Source: Bifidobacteriaceae bacterium
GTDB lineage: Bacteria > Actinomycetota > Actinomycetes > Actinomycetales > WQXJ01
DNA: 9,261 nt
Assembly: GCA_031256885.1 (NCBI GenBank)
Contig: JAIRPS010000193.1
Coordinates: 1-9,261, forward strand
Direction: 5' to 3'
Shown: positions 1 through 6,683 of the stretch, one piece after another
Numbering within the stretch: the first letter of the stretch is position 1
How the letters are laid out: each line of letters starts with the position of its first letter
The notes under the pieces: generated by a model
The model's input: only the letters and a program-made list of their open reading frames with translations
Database searches by the model: none
Told to the model about the DNA's origin: nothing
Made by a program: the position numbers and the translations under genes

Positions 1-9
1 CGACTTGGT

Positions 10-474
10 TTAGCTTGTTGAGGTGGTTTGGGTATCATCTGGCGGTAAGCGGCACCAGCGCTCAACTACCAGCCCAGCAGTCATCAAAGCAGCAGCCGCT
101 ACACAGGCTAAGGCAGCTAAGAAGGTTCGACTGCGGAAAGCTGGTATTGCCCAATTCGCAAAACAAATCAAAGCCACTCCAGCGTAAGCACCGCACAGGG
201 CAACGCCCACAATTGCACAAGTTTTGGCAAAGGTCAGCACGCTGGCGGCGCGTAGCGGATCAACAGTGCGGCCCCTCTGCCCGCCGGTCACTTGGCGCAC
301 CGGCCAACCAAGCGTTAGCAAACCGACTGCCACGAGCGCTAGCAAAGCTGCGCTAACCCACGGTAAAGACAGCAGTTCCGGGCGTTGATCAGCCAAGACG
401 CGACCAACAAGGACTGCTGCTACAAAGCAAGTAGCTCCCGTCAGCAGCAAGCTACGAAGCCGTGTCAGTTGCAT
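10..474 (-). CDS. DUF3180-family small membrane protein
   Basis: 154-residue hydrophobic protein with four predicted membrane helices at about residues 7-26, 38-56, 82-105 and 117-135. The short loop after helix 2 carries WPVR (57-60) and VDP (71-73), and an AK pair (83-84) begins helix 3. The C-terminus has ERWCRLPPDD (138-147) and a short polar tail. From memory this pattern matches the actinobacterial DUF3180 family, whose biochemical role is not known. In many actinomycetes such genes sit at the end of the folate (folK) cluster; here the upstream same-strand gene is an aldo/keto reductase, so that context is absent on this side. The ATG at 472-474 is the first in frame. The only Shine-Dalgarno-like bases (AGTAGGG) lie inside the 3' arm of the 480-534 hairpin. 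The gene is complete, with TAA at 10-12. Family call fairly sure; function unknown. Confidence 0.8.
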   Translation of the reverse strand: MQLTRLRSLLLTGATCFVAAVLVGRVLADQRPELLSLPWVSAALLALVAVGLLTLGWPVRQVTGGQRGRTVDPLRAASVLTFAKTCAIVGVALCGAYAGVALICFANWAIPAFRSRTFLAALACVAAAALMTAGLVVERWCRLPPDDTQTTSTS

Positions 475-479
475 CTGAC

Positions 480-534
480 AACCCTACTGACTGATCGCCC
501 TGGTGTGCAGCCCGGCTGGTCAGTCAGTAGGGTT
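480..534 (-). promoter_or_regulatory. Long hairpin just upstream of the DUF3180 gene
   Basis: Perfect 15-bp inverted repeat: 480-494 pairs with 520-534, with one more pair (496/518) after a mismatch. The 23-nt interior can form further short pairs (497-499 with 514-516, 500-502 with 508-510). On the minus-strand transcript it ends 5 nt before the DUF3180 start codon and its 3' arm holds the only Shine-Dalgarno-like bases. It also lies 36 nt after the aldo/keto reductase stop. No U-tract follows, so a classical intrinsic terminator is not supported. It could be a Rho-independent-like stop of actinobacterial type, an RNA-processing site, or a structure that masks ribosome entry. Confidence 0.6.
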
Positions 535-569
535 CAGCCTTCAATGTGGAGCAAGTACTACCTAATGAA

Positions 570-1508
570 TCAGGGCACCAGGTAGTCTGCCGCGCGGTAC
601 AACTCGTACCATTCTTCTCGGCTCAAGGTGATGTCCGCACCGGCGCATGCGCCTGCTATGCGTTGCGGATTGGTAGTGCCGGTAACTACCTGCATATTTG
701 CCGGGTGCCGGGTGATCCAAGCCGTAGCAATTGCAATGGGCGGTACAGCGTATTTTTCGGCTAAACGGTCGAGCACATCGTTCAGCTCTTTGTAATTGTG
801 GCGATCCCCAATGAAGCTGCCCGTGAAAAATCCGGCCTGATAGGGCGACCAGGCTTGCAGCGTAATCTGATGCAAACGACAGTAATCCACCAAACCGGCT
901 GCTCGCTCAACCGACTGGGGTAGGGCTTGCATGTTCATGGCAACACCCTGAGCGATGATTGGCGCATGGGTGATTGACAGTTGTACCTGATTTGCTACCA
1001 ACGGTTGCCTCACCGCTGTTTTGAGGAGTTCAATCTGGCCAACGGTGTGGTTGGAAACACCAAAATGGCGCACCTTGCCCTGAGCGTGGAGTTTGTCAAA
1101 GGCACCGGCAATTTCTGCCGGTTCCATCAGCGCATCAGGCCGGTGTAACAACAGCACATCAATATAGTCAGTGCGCAGCGCTTTGAGCGACCCTTCCACG
1201 GCGCTGAGGATACGTTCAGCCGAAAAGTCGAAGTACGGCCCATTTTCACGCACAATTCCGCACTTGGTCTGCAGCAACACTTTCTCGCGTTGTGAGCTGC
1301 TCCAGTTCAGAGCATCACCGAGGCGTTGCTCAGCTGAATGATCTGTGGGGCCGTACACATCTGCCGTGTCAAGCATGGTCACCCCCCGGCTGAGACCGGC
1401 GTCCACCAGTTCACGAATCTGTTCGTCACTGCGGTCCATGATGCGCATTAGGCCGATGACGATTGCTGAGACAGGCTGTTCAATGCCCGCCATGTGGATA
1501 GTCTTCAT
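570..1508 (-). CDS. Aldo/keto reductase, YdhF-like
   Basis: 312-residue cytosolic NAD(P)H-dependent oxidoreductase of the aldo/keto reductase superfamily, expected to fold as a TIM barrel and reduce carbonyl substrates. The catalytic tetrad is visible: Asp47 and Tyr52 in DTADVYG, Lys82 in QTKCGI, and His122 in LLLHRPD. The segment GKVRHFGVSNHT and the C-terminal region VVTGTTNPQRI are also typical. Overall spacing and motifs (LMRIMD near the N-terminus, HRPDALM) resemble Escherichia coli YdhF. The frame is open back to 1643, but the ATG at 1506-1508 is preferred: AAGGAAAG sits 9 nt upstream and homology begins at MKTIHMAG. Substrate cannot be told from sequence. Divergent from the peptidase gene; DUF3180 follows on the same strand. 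Confidence 0.92.
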   Translation of the reverse strand: MKTIHMAGIEQPVSAIVIGLMRIMDRSDEQIRELVDAGLSRGVTMLDTADVYGPTDHSAEQRLGDALNWSSSQREKVLLQTKCGIVRENGPYFDFSAERILSAVEGSLKALRTDYIDVLLLHRPDALMEPAEIAGAFDKLHAQGKVRHFGVSNHTVGQIELLKTAVRQPLVANQVQLSITHAPIIAQGVAMNMQALPQSVERAAGLVDYCRLHQITLQAWSPYQAGFFTGSFIGDRHNYKELNDVLDRLAEKYAVPPIAIATAWITRHPANMQVVTGTTNPQRIAGACAGADITLSREEWYELYRAADYLVP

Positions 1509-1514
1509 GGTTGT

Positions 1515-1522
1515 CTTTCCTT
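1515..1522 (-). promoter_or_regulatory. Ribosome binding site of the aldo/keto reductase
   Basis: AAGGAAAG on the minus strand, ending 6 nt before the ATG at 1508 (9 nt measured from AAGGA). It decides the start over the upstream in-frame ATG at 1643, which has no comparable site and would overlap the divergent peptidase start. Confidence 0.7.
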
Positions 1523-1543
1523 GGTCAAGAATCATAAGGACAG

Positions 1544-1572
1544 TAGTCAAGCCTAGTACACTGGGTTGACTA
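1544..1572. promoter_or_regulatory. Inverted repeat in the divergent promoter region (possible operator)
   Basis: TAGTCAA (1544-1550) and TTGACTA (1566-1572) are exact inverse complements centred on 1558. Two further pairs (1552-1553 with 1563-1564) follow after one mismatch. The repeat lies between the divergent aldo/keto reductase and peptidase genes. TTGACT of the right half can serve as a -35 hexamer for the peptidase, with a weak TCTACT (1591-1596) at 19-nt spacing. The geometry suits a dimeric regulator acting on one or both genes. No regulator gene is in the window. Confidence 0.4.
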
Positions 1573-1641
1573 TTCTCAAAAATCCTGTTTTCTACTGTGG
1601 TGCGTCTGCGGGACGGCGGGTCAACCTGGCAAGATAGGTTC

Positions 1642-3189
1642 ATGCATTTAGCACCGCAAACGCTTACAGATCGCCCGCGTTACGCCTTAGCTCGCCGCCT
1701 GGCAGTGACATTTTTGGCTGTTGGCTTGGCTGGCTGGGCAAGTGGACCGTATCATCCAGTGTCGAGAGCTGGGGCTGCTGAAGACCCGTCTGATCTGTAC
1801 AGCCAATCGGTTGAATGGTTCGACTGCCCGGACGATCAAGGTGAGTGTGGCACTGTGCAGGCACCATTGGATTGGTCTAACCCTGACGGGCAGCGCATCA
1901 CTGTGACTTTTGCGGTTAGCCGTGCCACTGATCCAACCAAACGGCAGGGTTCGCTGCTGGTCAACCCTGGGGGACCGGGCGCTTCTGGCATATCCTCACT
2001 GAGCTATTTGGTGGCTGGCCTGCCTGAGCAAGTCACTGCCCGCTATGACATTGTTGGTTTTGACCCGCGCGGTGTTGGTTTGACTATGCCGGTTAAATGC
2101 CTGGAAGATCAGGAACTGGGTGAGTTTGTGGAATGGCTTCCCCGCGGTGATGCTGACACTGCTATACCGGAAGCGCACGTTTTGGCAGATGGTTTTGCCC
2201 AAGCCTGCTTGGAGCAGACAGGTGAAGCTCTCGGTTTCATTGACACACGTTCAACCGCACGTGACATGGACGTTATTCGTGCTGCCTTGGGTGATGAAAA
2301 GCTCAACTACGTGGGCTACTCCTACGGCACTTTCCTGGGGGCGCTCTATGCGCAGGAGTTTCCGGAGCGGGTTGGGCGAATGGTTTTAGATGGTGCGGTC
2401 AATCCGCTGAAAACCTCAGAACAGGACAGCGCTGAACAAATGGGGGCCTTTGAGCAGGCACTTGAACATTATGTGCAAGATTGTTTAGATTCCACCGATT
2501 GCCCACTCAATGGTACGGTGGAACAAGCTGTTGACCAGATCCGTGAGTTGATTGCTGGTTTGGTTGAGCAACCATTGTCAACCAGTTTTGATGGGCGTGA
2601 GTTGTCGGATGCAATGGCTCTGATGGGCGTTTTGGCTGCGTTGTACTCGCAGGATGCTTGGCCAATGCTGACCCTGTCGTTGGATCAGGCGCTGAACCAA
2701 GCGGACGGCACTGCGCTGCTTGTCTTGGCAGACACATACTATGAGCGTGATTCGGCTACTGGCGCTTTCCAAACCAACATGTTTGAGGCTTTCACGGCAA
2801 TCAGTTGTCTTGATAAGCCAGTCGATGCGCGCCGTCAGGCAATTGACGCGGCGGATCAGTTGATGCTGGAAGCTTCCGGAACGTTTGGGCCATATTTCCG
2901 TTTGGGAGCGATCGGTTGTGCTGAGTGGCCATATCCGGCGGCTTTTCAGCCGCAGGCGATTTCTGCACCGACTGCTGACCCGATTGTTGTGGTGGGAACA
3001 ACTGGTGATCCGGCAACTCCGTATGCTGATGCCAAGGCTTTGACTGAACAGTTAGAATCAGCCGTATTGGTCACCTATGAAGGTGAGGGACATACCTCAT
3101 TTGGCCAGGGTGGCTGTGTTGACGAGCCGGTTGGTGACTACCTTGTGGGTGGCAAAGTGCCAGCGGAAGGTTTCACCTGCGGTGGTTGA
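1642..3189 (+). CDS. Secreted tripeptidyl-aminopeptidase-like serine hydrolase (S33, alpha/beta fold)
   Basis: 515-residue exported peptidase resembling Streptomyces tripeptidyl aminopeptidase and SlpD/SlpE, which remove tripeptides from protein N-termini outside the cell. Residues 1-46 form a signal peptide: basic n-region, hydrophobic core about 21-33, and an AGAAE region near 43-47 where cleavage is likely. NPGGPGASG (108-116) is the oxyanion-hole motif. The nucleophile is Ser227 in GYSYG. Asp456 (VGTTGDPATP) and His484 (GEGHTSFG) complete the triad in the C-terminal TAP-like region. Ten cysteines (62, 69, 153, 189, 281, 287, 389, 426, 492, 513) could make five disulfides, as expected outside the cell. 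The frame is open to a GTG at 1597, but that has no ribosome site and lies at or beyond the likely transcription start; ATG 1642 has a weak AGG 3 nt upstream. The exact start is uncertain. The protein is full length for the family. Confidence 0.9.
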   Translation: MHLAPQTLTDRPRYALARRLAVTFLAVGLAGWASGPYHPVSRAGAAEDPSDLYSQSVEWFDCPDDQGECGTVQAPLDWSNPDGQRITVTFAVSRATDPTKRQGSLLVNPGGPGASGISSLSYLVAGLPEQVTARYDIVGFDPRGVGLTMPVKCLEDQELGEFVEWLPRGDADTAIPEAHVLADGFAQACLEQTGEALGFIDTRSTARDMDVIRAALGDEKLNYVGYSYGTFLGALYAQEFPERVGRMVLDGAVNPLKTSEQDSAEQMGAFEQALEHYVQDCLDSTDCPLNGTVEQAVDQIRELIAGLVEQPLSTSFDGRELSDAMALMGVLAALYSQDAWPMLTLSLDQALNQADGTALLVLADTYYERDSATGAFQTNMFEAFTAISCLDKPVDARRQAIDAADQLMLEASGTFGPYFRLGAIGCAEWPYPAAFQPQAISAPTADPIVVVGTTGDPATPYADAKALTEQLESAVLVTYEGEGHTSFGQGGCVDEPVGDYLVGGKVPAEGFTCGG

Positions 3190-3219
3190 CAGCTTGGCTC
3201 AAGTCAAGCCAAAACTGTC
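3188..3219 (+). terminator. Hairpin at the end of the peptidase gene
   Basis: Two-part stem: GACAG (3188-3192) with CTGTC (3215-3219), and TTGGCT (3194-3199) with AGCCAA (3207-3212), closing a 7-nt loop. It begins at the peptidase stop codon. No U-run follows, as is common in actinomycete terminators. It lies between convergent genes. Confidence 0.5.
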
Positions 3220-3268
3220 GCTGAGCCGCCCGATGGCGTGAGCTGTGGTTGGTCTGTCACGCTCAGCG
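3219..3268. terminator. Second inverted repeat in the convergent junction
   Basis: CGCTGAGC (3219-3226) and GCTCAGCG (3261-3268) are perfect 8-bp inverse complements. The interior can form smaller stems (CGCC 3227-3230 with GGCG 3235-3238; or GTGA 3238-3241 with TCAC 3257-3260). The right arm overlaps the permease stop codon (3263-3265). Likely helps end transcription from one or both sides; no T-tract is present. Confidence 0.35.
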
Positions 3269-4318
3269 ATCGCGCAGCCGCTTGATCAGGTTGCCGCCCG
3301 AAAATGGCAAACTCAATATGGTGGATGCTGACAGGATAAGCCCAAAGTACTGCACTAATACTCGTCCGCAGTAGTAACTGATCAAACGTGGTTGGTCACT
3401 GTGAACAATCCATAAGGTCAGCCAGGCAGTGACTATCAATCCGGCCACTATGCAGATCATTAACCATTCAAACACAAGTTGTAAAGAAACTTCCTTCTGC
3501 GAAAAGCCAATCACTCGTCGTAACGCAAATTCGTTACGACGCGAAATCCACACAATAGTCAGCATTATCATGGTAACAAGCGCGCCGGCCGCCCATGCCC
3601 AGCGGTCAAACCGTTCAGTCCAGCCTTTGAGCATTCCGCTTGCATCATGTGGGGTTAGCGCAGCAATTTTGGTGTGCTCATCAGTAGCTCCAAAATAGGA
3701 TTGAGCTAAAGCAGCCACATCTTCTTTTGCGCCAACTTCTGCCTCTATCCAACACTGGTCAACTTGTTGATCGGCAGCCGTCCAAATGATCCAGCGGTTT
3801 TGCTGAGCGGCTCGGTTAGATAAATTCACAATTTCATCAACTGGCCATGTCTCCTCTTCAACTGTTGCCAGAGTTTGCCCTGCTACTAAACCCACATCAC
3901 GGGCAATGGCAGCGCCAACCAGCACAGCAGTTTTGCCACCACGAATTGCTTCACTGCTAGGTGCAATGATTTGAAAATATCCTGGTGATGCTGATGCGGT
4001 CTGAATGGCAACACCTGGGGCCAGAGTTGAGTGAACAACTTGTCTGAAACGGATTCCGCCAGAAGCTTTAACGCCATCAGCTTGTCCAATCAATTGGCAA
4101 AGCCTAGCCGATATGAGCTCACCGTCCTGGTTTTTTACCGTCAAGACTTCTGAACCTGAGTCGACTGCCTGAAAATACTGTCTATAAAACCGGGCTGCTG
4201 AAGCGCCCTCAAGAAAACATGCCATGCCAGCCCAAATAGCAACTGTAAGAATCAGTAGTACTGACCTGCCTAGCAAACTTCGGCAAGTGGCTATTGCTTC
4301 GCGTACCACAATAGTCAT
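3263..4318 (-). CDS. ABC transporter permease, FtsX/MacB-like
   Basis: 351-residue integral membrane subunit of an ABC transporter. Helix 1 is at about 19-38. A large extracytoplasmic domain follows (about 40-237, two cysteines at 74 and 189). Then come helices at about 240-258, 282-306 and 320-339. This 1+3 helix layout with a big external domain is that of the FtsX/MacB (type VII) fold. The segment RRNEFALRRVIGFSQKEV (260-277), after helix 2, is the family's cytoplasmic coupling motif that contacts the ATPase. The ATG at 4316-4318 overlaps the ATPase stop by 4 nt (ATGA), indicating translational coupling; no strong ribosome site of its own. It is the last gene of the operon. MacB-like permeases work by mechanotransmission with an external adaptor; such an adaptor is encoded two genes upstream. 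Substrate unknown. Confidence 0.88.
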   Translation of the reverse strand: MTIVVREAIATCRSLLGRSVLLILTVAIWAGMACFLEGASAARFYRQYFQAVDSGSEVLTVKNQDGELISARLCQLIGQADGVKASGGIRFRQVVHSTLAPGVAIQTASASPGYFQIIAPSSEAIRGGKTAVLVGAAIARDVGLVAGQTLATVEEETWPVDEIVNLSNRAAQQNRWIIWTAADQQVDQCWIEAEVGAKEDVAALAQSYFGATDEHTKIAALTPHDASGMLKGWTERFDRWAWAAGALVTMIMLTIVWISRRNEFALRRVIGFSQKEVSLQLVFEWLMICIVAGLIVTAWLTLWIVHSDQPRLISYYCGRVLVQYFGLILSASTILSLPFSGGNLIKRLRDR

Positions 4319-4989
4319 GTTGTGCCTGCCCGCAGTATTTGATCAGATATTACAGTGCCGTCACGTAAACGCACCAGTCTGTCAAGTTGACTGGCTAGGA
4401 ATTCATCATGGGTGGCTACCAGTACAATGCGTGAACTGGCGGCCATACGTAAAGCATCAGCCACTAGTTGGGTGTTTGCATGGTCAAGTTGGGCGGTTGG
4501 TTCGTCTGCAATAATCAGTGGACGCTCTTGTGTCAGTGCACGTGCTAGAGCAATGCGTTGAATTTCACCGCCGGAAAGCTCCTCAATCAGTGCTGTTGAC
4601 CGGTTGGCTAGACCTACGCGCGCAATCTCAAGTAATGCCCGGTTACACGCTTGTTGGCGTGTGCTGCACTGGCGTAAACAGCCAAGCATCACATTGTCTA
4701 GAACGGTACGTTTTGGCAGCATATGTAAACTTTGGAAAACCCAAGCGGTTTCTGCTTGCAAATGCCGCCCTGTAGCTAGTGTTCCGGTTGTTGTATGCAG
4801 GCTAGCGGTGCCGCGCGAAGGTCGTAACAAACCAGCCGCAATTGACAGTAAGGTTGATTTTCCTGAACCAGATGGGCCCATGATCGCGGTTGCGCTGCTG
4901 TGGTTGAGGATCAAACTGACAGCCGAAAGGGCCGCCCGGGTGGCGTGGCGACTATAACGGTGCGTGACTGCTGCGATGTTTAACTGCAT
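4315..4989 (-). CDS. ABC transporter ATP-binding protein, LolD/MacB-type
   Basis: 224-residue cytoplasmic ATPase that powers the neighbouring permease. All nucleotide-binding motifs are intact: Walker A GPSGSGKST (38-46), Q-loop Gln86 (VFQSLHMLP), signature LSGGE (138-142) followed by the usual QRIALARAL, Walker B LIIADE (158-163), and H-loop His194 (ATHD). The size and the LSGGEIQRIALARAL segment fit the LolD/MacB/YknY class of exporters coupled to FtsX-like permeases. GGAG lies 8 nt before the ATG at 4987-4989, giving its own ribosome site. The start overlaps the end of the adaptor gene by 10 nt, and the stop overlaps the permease start. The protein looks complete and active. Confidence 0.95.
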   Translation of the reverse strand: MQLNIAAVTHRYSRHATRAALSAVSLILNHSSATAIMGPSGSGKSTLLSIAAGLLRPSRGTASLHTTTGTLATGRHLQAETAWVFQSLHMLPKRTVLDNVMLGCLRQCSTRQQACNRALLEIARVGLANRSTALIEELSGGEIQRIALARALTQERPLIIADEPTAQLDHANTQLVADALRMAASSRIVLVATHDEFLASQLDRLVRLRDGTVISDQILRAGTT

Positions 4990-6095
4990 GGTGGCAGCTC
5001 CGCTACAGCAGCCGGGTTGACCAATATTTTGGCATCAGGATTGGCCAATGGTTCAAGGAATGTTGCAGTGGCGCTACCGGAAACTACCGTAACCGGCAGG
5101 GCGGTTAGGTGGCTTGTGCTCTGGGTGTCGCTTGCCACCCAGATACAGGTTTGGCTGCCTTGGTTGAGCACTGCGGTTGTTGGCACACTGGCCACTTGAC
5201 GTGGTGTTTTGTAGCGTAATGTGCCGCTCAGCGATTCGCTGCCTGGCTGGGCTTGTTGACGCAGTTCAGCCACACTGGCGTCGGATAATTGGCCTTCTTC
5301 AATGTTCAAGCGGTTGCCAAACTCGGTTGTTTCAAACACCCATGGCTGTTCATTGTTGAGTGCTAAGGGTTGACCTTCAAGGTCTTGGATTGTGGTTCTG
5401 ACTAGCCGCTGCCGGCCAGTTAGAACCACCTCGCCAGCTGCTGGTGCTGGTGATCCGACTGTCGCAGCGATGCTGCCGAGACGCAGTTTTTCTTTCGGTA
5501 ACCAGATGATCCATGCAGGATCAAAGGATTCAACCGTGCTTGTTGCGGCGACTTGTAAATATTGGGTTTGCAGGTCTTTGACACCTTGGGTGGTTGCTGC
5601 TGTCCAAGTGTTGCCATTGGTAGCACTCAAACCAAGCTCTGATAAGACTTGGTTGAGCATGGCCACATCTGCACCGGAGTCTTGGGGAACTAAGGAACGC
5701 CAAAACGGTCTAACGCTAGCAAAGGCAATGCGGGTCACACCGTTGATTGCCAATACTGCTTGCCCGCTTTTGAGCACGTCACCTGGTTTAACTAAAACAT
5801 CTGTGACTGTACCTTCCCAATTGGGTGCCAAAATTTGTTTACCTTTACCCCATTGCAGAGACACAACCGCCTCAGTTGCACCAGATAAGGTTTCAGGCAA
5901 AGCCCGACCATAAACCGGTGTAACAACATTAGCTGCTTGGTTTAACGGGTCGTCTGTGTTAATAAGCCACCAGACTGCGCCAAGAGGTGCGACCGCTAAA
6001 GCGAACAAAATTAGGGCAACCGTTACTTGTCCCAGGCGCACTCCCCTTCGGCGCGAGCGCCGAAGGGGAGTGGTGGTTGATACTTGCTCAGCCAT
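4980..6095 (-). CDS. Membrane-anchored exporter adaptor with biotinyl/lipoyl-like and peptidoglycan-binding-like regions
   Basis: 371-residue HlyD/MacA-like protein for the adjoining ABC exporter. A very basic N-terminus (RRSRRRGVR, 12-20) is followed by one membrane helix (about 23-45), placing the rest outside the membrane. Residues about 88-119 resemble half of a biotinyl/lipoyl hairpin (GTVTDVLVKPGDVLKSGQ). Residues about 140-183 resemble a peptidoglycan-binding-1 helical unit (AMLNQVLSELGLS, then WTAATTQGVKDLQ). A second lipoyl-like and barrel portion follows (205-345). This combination is known in Gram-positive exporters, where the adaptor spans the wall. Two cysteines, 317 and 370, could pair. 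Start ATG 6093-6095 overlaps the lipoprotein stop by 8 nt and has no clear ribosome site, so coupling is likely. A perfect 34-bp palindrome occupies codons 8-19. Confidence 0.85.
   Translation of the reverse strand: MAEQVSTTTPLRRSRRRGVRLGQVTVALILFALAVAPLGAVWWLINTDDPLNQAANVVTPVYGRALPETLSGATEAVVSLQWGKGKQILAPNWEGTVTDVLVKPGDVLKSGQAVLAINGVTRIAFASVRPFWRSLVPQDSGADVAMLNQVLSELGLSATNGNTWTAATTQGVKDLQTQYLQVAATSTVESFDPAWIIWLPKEKLRLGSIAATVGSPAPAAGEVVLTGRQRLVRTTIQDLEGQPLALNNEQPWVFETTEFGNRLNIEEGQLSDASVAELRQQAQPGSESLSGTLRYKTPRQVASVPTTAVLNQGSQTCIWVASDTQSTSHLTALPVTVVSGSATATFLEPLANPDAKILVNPAAVAELPPCS
6039..6072. repeat. Perfect 34-bp GC-rich palindrome inside the adaptor gene
   Basis: Arms 6039-6054 and 6057-6072 are exact 16-bp inverse complements with a 2-nt centre (effectively a 4-nt loop). 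The arm reads CACTCCCCTTCGGCGC. On the mRNA the hairpin starts 15 nt after the lipoprotein stop and 20 nt after the adaptor start codon, and it codes for the basic stretch before the membrane helix. No U-tract follows. Possible roles: mRNA stabiliser for the upstream genes, translation brake, or protein-binding site. Confidence 0.85.
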
Positions 6096-6675
6096 CAGCC
6101 GGAAGGGTTGTGAAGAAACCTGTATACTGTTCGTAACAGGTCATCCATTGTTGGCGTGTTTCTCTGGTCATTGCTGCGTAGATTTGATCTTCCTCAGCAT
6201 TTTCTGAAACAGATATACCAACATTTCGCAAACATGCAATCACTTCTGGTTTGACAGCTTCACGCTCAGCTGGTGACAACAATGATTGAGCAACCCAGAC
6301 ACGACTCACCTCTAAGGCATACTCTTTGTAACAACGGTCATAAGCCTCATCGTATTTGGCTGATAATTCAGCCAGCTGAGCATCAGTGTCCGCAGTCATC
6401 TCATTAGAGAAGCCAAATATGTCTTGCACCCATTCGGGTTGAGCGGGGCTGAATCCAGCTTCTTTCACGCACTGCCACTGCGCAAAAATCGCCTTCTCAT
6501 ACTCATCTTGTGTGACATGCCCGTCAGCGATGATTTCTTTTTGGAAATCGGAGGTTCGGGCTTGAAGTGCAGCCAAATCCAGTTGGTTGAGCTGATTGTC
6601 TTTGCGTGTCAATGAGCATGCGCACATTGCCACCATTAAAATGGTAGCGAGAATCACAGTTACAATGCGCTTCAT
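6088..6675 (-). CDS. Small Cys-containing lipoprotein, function unknown
   Basis: 195-residue predicted lipoprotein. Residues 1-20 are a lipoprotein signal peptide (MKR, hydrophobic core 4-16, MCAC at 17-20; Cys20 is the likeliest lipid-modified residue, Cys18 possible). The mature part is hydrophilic and helical. It has four spaced cysteines (69, 115, 148, 180) that could form two disulfides. The stretch IIADGHVTQDEYEKAIFAQW with Cys69 resembles a recurrent 'ADG-VT-EY-A...C' pattern I associate with actinobacterial exported proteins; no biochemical role is known to me. The frame is open up to 6876, but the internal ATG at 6673-6675 is chosen because the signal peptide begins there and the extra 67 residues overlap the peptide gene in another frame. 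It lies 8 nt after the peptide gene and overlaps the adaptor by 8 nt. It may be a surface receptor, chaperone or immunity-like partner of the transporter; this is inference. Confidence 0.8.
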   Translation of the reverse strand: MKRIVTVILATILMVAMCACSLTRKDNQLNQLDLAALQARTSDFQKEIIADGHVTQDEYEKAIFAQWQCVKEAGFSPAQPEWVQDIFGFSNEMTADTDAQLAELSAKYDEAYDRCYKEYALEVSRVWVAQSLLSPAEREAVKPEVIACLRNVGISVSENAEEDQIYAAMTRETRQQWMTCYEQYTGFFTTLPADG

Positions 6676-6683
6676 TGCACTGC

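Noticed and set aside
1597..1641. GTG start giving 15 more residues on the secreted peptidase
   Set aside because: No ribosome site precedes it and the candidate promoter's -10 lies immediately upstream, so it would be at or before the transcript start. ATG 1642 gives a normal signal peptide.
1509..1643. 45-residue N-terminal extension of the aldo/keto reductase
   Set aside because: The extension lacks family similarity, overlaps the divergent peptidase start and promoter, and the ATG at 1508 has a good ribosome site.
5392..5913. 173-codon plus-strand frame opposite the adaptor gene
   Set aside because: It lies wholly antisense to a gene with clear domains and overlaps, has no recognisable motif or ribosome site, and is a shadow frame.
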